DNA of 14,109 nucleotides from Clostridium sp. UBA5530. Lineage in GTDB: Bacteria > Bacillota > Clostridia > Clostridiales > Clostridiaceae. Positions 13,995 to 14,109 of the stretch are shown here, piece by piece. The notes under the pieces were generated by a model. The model made no database searches and was not told where the DNA came from. It worked only from the letters and a program-made list of their open reading frames with translations. The translations under genes and the position numbers were made by a program. The stretch lies in assembly GCA_002423705.1 (NCBI GenBank), contig DINW01000008.1, forward strand, positions 136,270-150,378. The letters run 5' to 3'. How positions within the stretch are numbered: position 1 is the stretch's first letter; each line of letters opens with the position of its first letter.

Positions 13995-14109
13995 GGGTAT
14001 ACTTCCTGTTACTTATAGGAACTTTTGGGATGAAGACAGTGCAGAAAATATACAGGGAGGAAAGCTATGTAAAGTGTTGAAATAGCGATATCTTACTCTT
14101 TTTTAAAGA
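13995..14109 (+). other. End-of-window spacer with a ribosome binding site and an ATG-TAA start-stop
   Basis: GGGAGG at 14055-14060 is followed six bases later by ATG (14067-14069) and immediately by the stop TAA (14070-14072). The same frame then stays open to the window edge. There is also a small TTCCT/AGGAA inverted repeat (14003-14007 and 14017-14021). This may be the leader of a gene beyond the window, or the start of a broken one; the sequence ends too soon to decide. Confidence 0.35.

Noticed and set aside
14003..14021. Small terminator (TTCCT/AGGAA) after the main operon terminator
   Set aside because: The stem has only five pairs with a nine-base loop and the following T run is short; a strong terminator lies just upstream.

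Overview
The base composition (AT-rich, many ATA and AGA codons), strong purine-rich ribosome binding sites, TTG starts, a catabolite-repression-like site and the gene families present all suggest a low-GC Firmicute, most likely Clostridium or a close relative. This is inferred from style and protein similarity only; there is no rRNA or other taxonomic marker. All complete genes look intact. I see no transposase, phage gene, tRNA or CRISPR array.

Layout. (1) 19-1390, minus strand: a PadR-type repressor and a six-helix membrane protein with a HAAS-like (DUF1700) N-terminus, one base apart, behind a promoter that carries a large dyad operator. (2) 1481-2136, minus: plsY, the phospholipid acyltransferase, with its own extended -10 promoter and hairpin terminator. 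(3) 2296-6435, plus: a signalling and transport module of an OmpR-type response regulator, a membrane histidine kinase, an ABC ATPase and an ABC-2 permease. A row of TTCATA-like repeats with 11-13 bp spacing precedes the ATPase promoter, and a weaker copy precedes the regulator, so the phosphorylated regulator probably activates the transporter and perhaps itself. (4) 6493-7851, minus: a MATE multidrug efflux pump. (5) 8023-8781, minus: an RpiR-type sugar-phosphate-responsive regulator, divergent from (6) 8930-13994, plus: a sugar-use operon of a PTS EIICB permease of the alpha-glucoside class, a GH4 6-phospho-alpha-glucosidase close to B. subtilis GlvA, a ChbG/YdjC deacetylase and a glycerate kinase, closed by a long hairpin terminator. 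The last 110 bases hold a strong ribosome binding site followed by ATG-TAA.

How the genes work together. The sugar operon is the most interesting part. The PTS permease should import and 6-phosphorylate an alpha-glucoside, and the GH4 enzyme (C-D-x-P motif of the alpha class) should release glucose 6-phosphate. A glycerate kinase in the same transcription unit is unexpected for maltose and points to an aglycone that is glycerate. The most economical hypothesis is import and breakdown of an alpha-glucosylglycerate-type compatible solute, with ChbG possibly removing an acetyl group. The promoter has a cre-like site over the -35 and a perfect 14-bp palindrome just after the predicted transcription start, which fits CcpA repression plus RpiR repression.
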